A DNA stretch of 64,000 bases from Paraburkholderia bryophila. Its GTDB lineage: Bacteria; Pseudomonadota; Gammaproteobacteria; Burkholderiales; Burkholderiaceae. The stretch is from positions 20,934 to 84,933 of the forward strand of contig NZ_QLTK01000030.1 of NCBI RefSeq assembly GCF_003269035.1, written 5' to 3'. Under the pieces are notes generated by a model. The model saw nothing but the letters and a program-made list of their open reading frames with translations. It was not told the origin of the DNA and did not search any database. Shown piece after piece: positions 62,369 to 64,000 of this stretch. Both the position numbers and the translations under genes were made by a program. Position 1 is the first letter of the stretch. Each line of letters starts with the position of its first letter.

Positions 62369-63448
62369 ATGAATCAGTACGACATGAAAGATGACATCAC
62401 GCGGCGCAAAGTTTTCTGGCTGCTGCAGAGGCTAACAAGCTTCACCCTTTGGCAGACAAAGCGTGAGGCCTTTGCCGTGTTCGCGACGGCATACGAAACG
62501 GCAGTGAAGACATGGCCCTCCACTCAGCCCGAGCAGATGCCGGCGGACAACCTGGCGACCATTTATGAAGTCCTGGGCCTTTATGACAAAGGCTTGATTG
62601 AACTCGCACGTGGATACCGGTTTATCTGGCGCGATGGTGAAGCATTCAACCGCGCACTCGACAGATACGACCATCTTACGAAGAACTTCTACACTGATTG
62701 GGCCTGCTGGGACCGGGGCGCGCAGGTAGCACCCTACCCAGCCAAGGTCGACGTGCTTGCAAAATTGATGCGTGCTTCCGAATTTCAGATGGAGCATGCT
62801 CCCCTGGAAGTCGCGCAGGTCAATGACAACCTTGCGCAACTACGTTCTCCAGTGCTTCTCCTCGACGTCGACCGATATAGATATCAGTTTTATGAGTTGA
62901 GCTACCCGAACTTTCCCGACACGCTCCCCGAGTTGCCGAAGGCACCCGGCCCGATTATCTTTTCTGGCCAGCAGGTACCTTGCGACGGCATCTGGGAGCC
63001 AGTTACCGTCGAGCAGAGCAAAATGCTTGGGGTTCTTCCCATGGGCGCCAAAACGTTCTCAAACAATGGCTGCTTCAACTATCTCGTTGCCAAGACGACT
63101 GCCCCAAATCTGAAAGGCTTCGATGCGACCACTTCCCGCACCACCGTCGACGGCACAGCCTGGCGCCTTTTGTGGGAGGACACACGATATAAGGACGGGG
63201 TCATTCCGGACGAGTCGCAGTATTTCCTGGACGCGAAGCCCGAAGAAACGACCGCCGAGCTGGCTGATGTTCCAGATGTAAAGACGGGAGACATCTGTCC
63301 AGTCTCTGGAGTGTGGCGTGCAGAAAAATACGAAGATTCGTCTATTCACATAGCCGCAGGAACGGTGATGCCGGACCTGATGGTCACAGATAACCTGGGT
63401 GAGAAGAAAGTACATTGGGTGACCTGGCATCTGGTCAAGAGAGCGTGA
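62369..63448 (+). CDS. probable immunity protein (Imm71/72-like)
   Basis: 359 residues. The N-terminus DDITRRKVFWLLQRLTSFTL, then WQTKREAFAVFATAYETAVK, resembles Imm71/Imm72 immunity proteins of polymorphic toxin systems. The C-terminal part has a two-repeat pattern: GQQVPCDGIWEPVTVEQSKM and KTGDICPVSGVWRAEKYEDS, each with a Cys-x-x-x-G-x-W core. Located 66 bases after the effector, as expected for protection of sister cells. No signal peptide, so protection would be cytoplasmic. Family recalled from memory; confidence moderate. Confidence 0.75.
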   Translation: MNQYDMKDDITRRKVFWLLQRLTSFTLWQTKREAFAVFATAYETAVKTWPSTQPEQMPADNLATIYEVLGLYDKGLIELARGYRFIWRDGEAFNRALDRYDHLTKNFYTDWACWDRGAQVAPYPAKVDVLAKLMRASEFQMEHAPLEVAQVNDNLAQLRSPVLLLDVDRYRYQFYELSYPNFPDTLPELPKAPGPIIFSGQQVPCDGIWEPVTVEQSKMLGVLPMGAKTFSNNGCFNYLVAKTTAPNLKGFDATTSRTTVDGTAWRLLWEDTRYKDGVIPDESQYFLDAKPEETTAELADVPDVKTGDICPVSGVWRAEKYEDSSIHIAAGTVMPDLMVTDNLGEKKVHWVTWHLVKRA

Positions 63449-63509
63449 CAATATTCTGGTTGCTCTCTCGACGCTGCGCGTCGCGGCCGCGCATCATAAA
63501 CGAGGCACC

Positions 63510-64000
63510 ATGGCGTACGATTATCTGACGAAGATTCAAATCAACCGGCCACTCACCGAAGAAGAGGTCGCACGGCGCATTGAAGTTCACAAGCCCGTCG
63601 TTGATGACGCCGCCGACGCATACACCGTGTTCGGGATGAACGATATTTATCTCGAAGTCTGCGACGCTTCTTACTCGCAGGTTGGCTGGGGCCTTCTTGC
63701 CTTCCTGCTTTGTTTCCCGGCATTTGCTTTCCTCACTGTGGAAGCCGCTCAGAGTGCGATTGTCGACACGCCGGCCATGGTCAGGAACGGCGAACAGGGG
63801 ATGTTCAGCGCCGGCATGTGGGTCTTCACCGTGATTACGGTGCTGTGCTGCGTGCTCACGGTTGTGATACTGCTCCGCGATTGCTTCAACTACAGGCACA
63901 AGGCGGTGCGCTTCAATCGCCAGACGCGAATGGTGTACGCCTTCCGGCACAACGGGCCGGGCGGAGTAATCGCGGTACCTTGGGACAAGGCGTTTTTCTA
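63510..64000 (+). CDS. DUF6708-like membrane protein (cut by window end)
   Basis: Starts MAYDYLTKIQINRPLTEEEV after GAGGCACC; 163 codons are present and the frame is open at the window end. Two membrane segments: VGWGLLAFLLCFPAFAFLTV and MWVFTVITVLCCVLTVVILL. The following HKAVRFNRQTRMVYAFRHNG and GGVIAVPWDKAFF are typical of DUF6708 proteins, which are frequently encoded behind T6SS effectors and may be second immunity or accessory proteins. C-terminus missing. Confidence 0.75.
   Translation, partial: MAYDYLTKIQINRPLTEEEVARRIEVHKPVVDDAADAYTVFGMNDIYLEVCDASYSQVGWGLLAFLLCFPAFAFLTVEAAQSAIVDTPAMVRNGEQGMFSAGMWVFTVITVLCCVLTVVILLRDCFNYRHKAVRFNRQTRMVYAFRHNGPGGVIAVPWDKAFF

Noticed and set aside
1..64000. 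CRISPR arrays.
   Set aside because: No regularly spaced repeats with unique spacers and no cas genes were seen; the repeats found are short tandem repeats without spacers.

Overview
The window looks like a chromosome segment of a Burkholderiaceae bacterium, most likely Paraburkholderia or a close relative. The basis is very GC-rich coding DNA, many LysR regulators, a LivHMGF importer, housekeeping alaS and glnS, and the imuA-imuB-dnaE2 mutagenesis cassette. The genus is an inference from gene style, not from a search.

Positions 1-31.8 kb are ordinary, GC-rich, mostly metabolic chromosome: a flavin hydroxylase cut by the window edge, a lipoprotein, a GNAT acetyltransferase, an SDR/LysR divergent pair next to a broken cation-efflux remnant, a VOC protein, a second LysR, a thioesterase-livHMGF operon, a Nudix hydrolase, an MFS exporter/LysR divergent pair, alaS, a CaiB/BaiF CoA-transferase, an RBBP9-like hydrolase broken by one TAG codon, gamma-glutamyltransferase, glnS, a solute-binding protein, a second Nudix hydrolase, a diheme peroxidase, a phosphoesterase and a DUF427 protein.

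At about 31.8 kb a 3' tRNA end (T-loop to CCA, minus strand) stands without its 5' part. To its right the base composition drops and the genes become accessory, which is what an island inserted into a tRNA 3' end would leave. The first island locus is a retron: a retron-type reverse transcriptase fused to a TOPRIM domain (Ec67/Eco2-like, type I-C architecture), with a clear msr-msd RNA just upstream bounded by a perfect 12-nt inverted repeat. It is followed by a structured non-coding segment, an XRE regulator facing two tandem palindromic operators, a cysteine-pair protein, an XRE-HAD fusion, other unknown genes and an IS630-like transposase (38.8-40.3 kb).

From 41 to 46 kb come three exported proteins in a tight minus-strand cluster, an alpha/beta-hydrolase lacking its serine nucleophile and a LuxR-type regulator. 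From 46.4 to 51.7 kb lies the SOS mutasome cassette imuA-imuB-dnaE2 behind a perfect LexA box. A lone response regulator and an SRAP (SOS-associated) gene interrupted by one TAA codon follow, with a fragment of a second SRAP copy further on.

The last 6 kb is an orphan type VI secretion module: vgrG, a polymorphic-toxin-like effector translationally coupled to it, an Imm71/72-like immunity protein and a DUF6708-like membrane protein that runs off the window.
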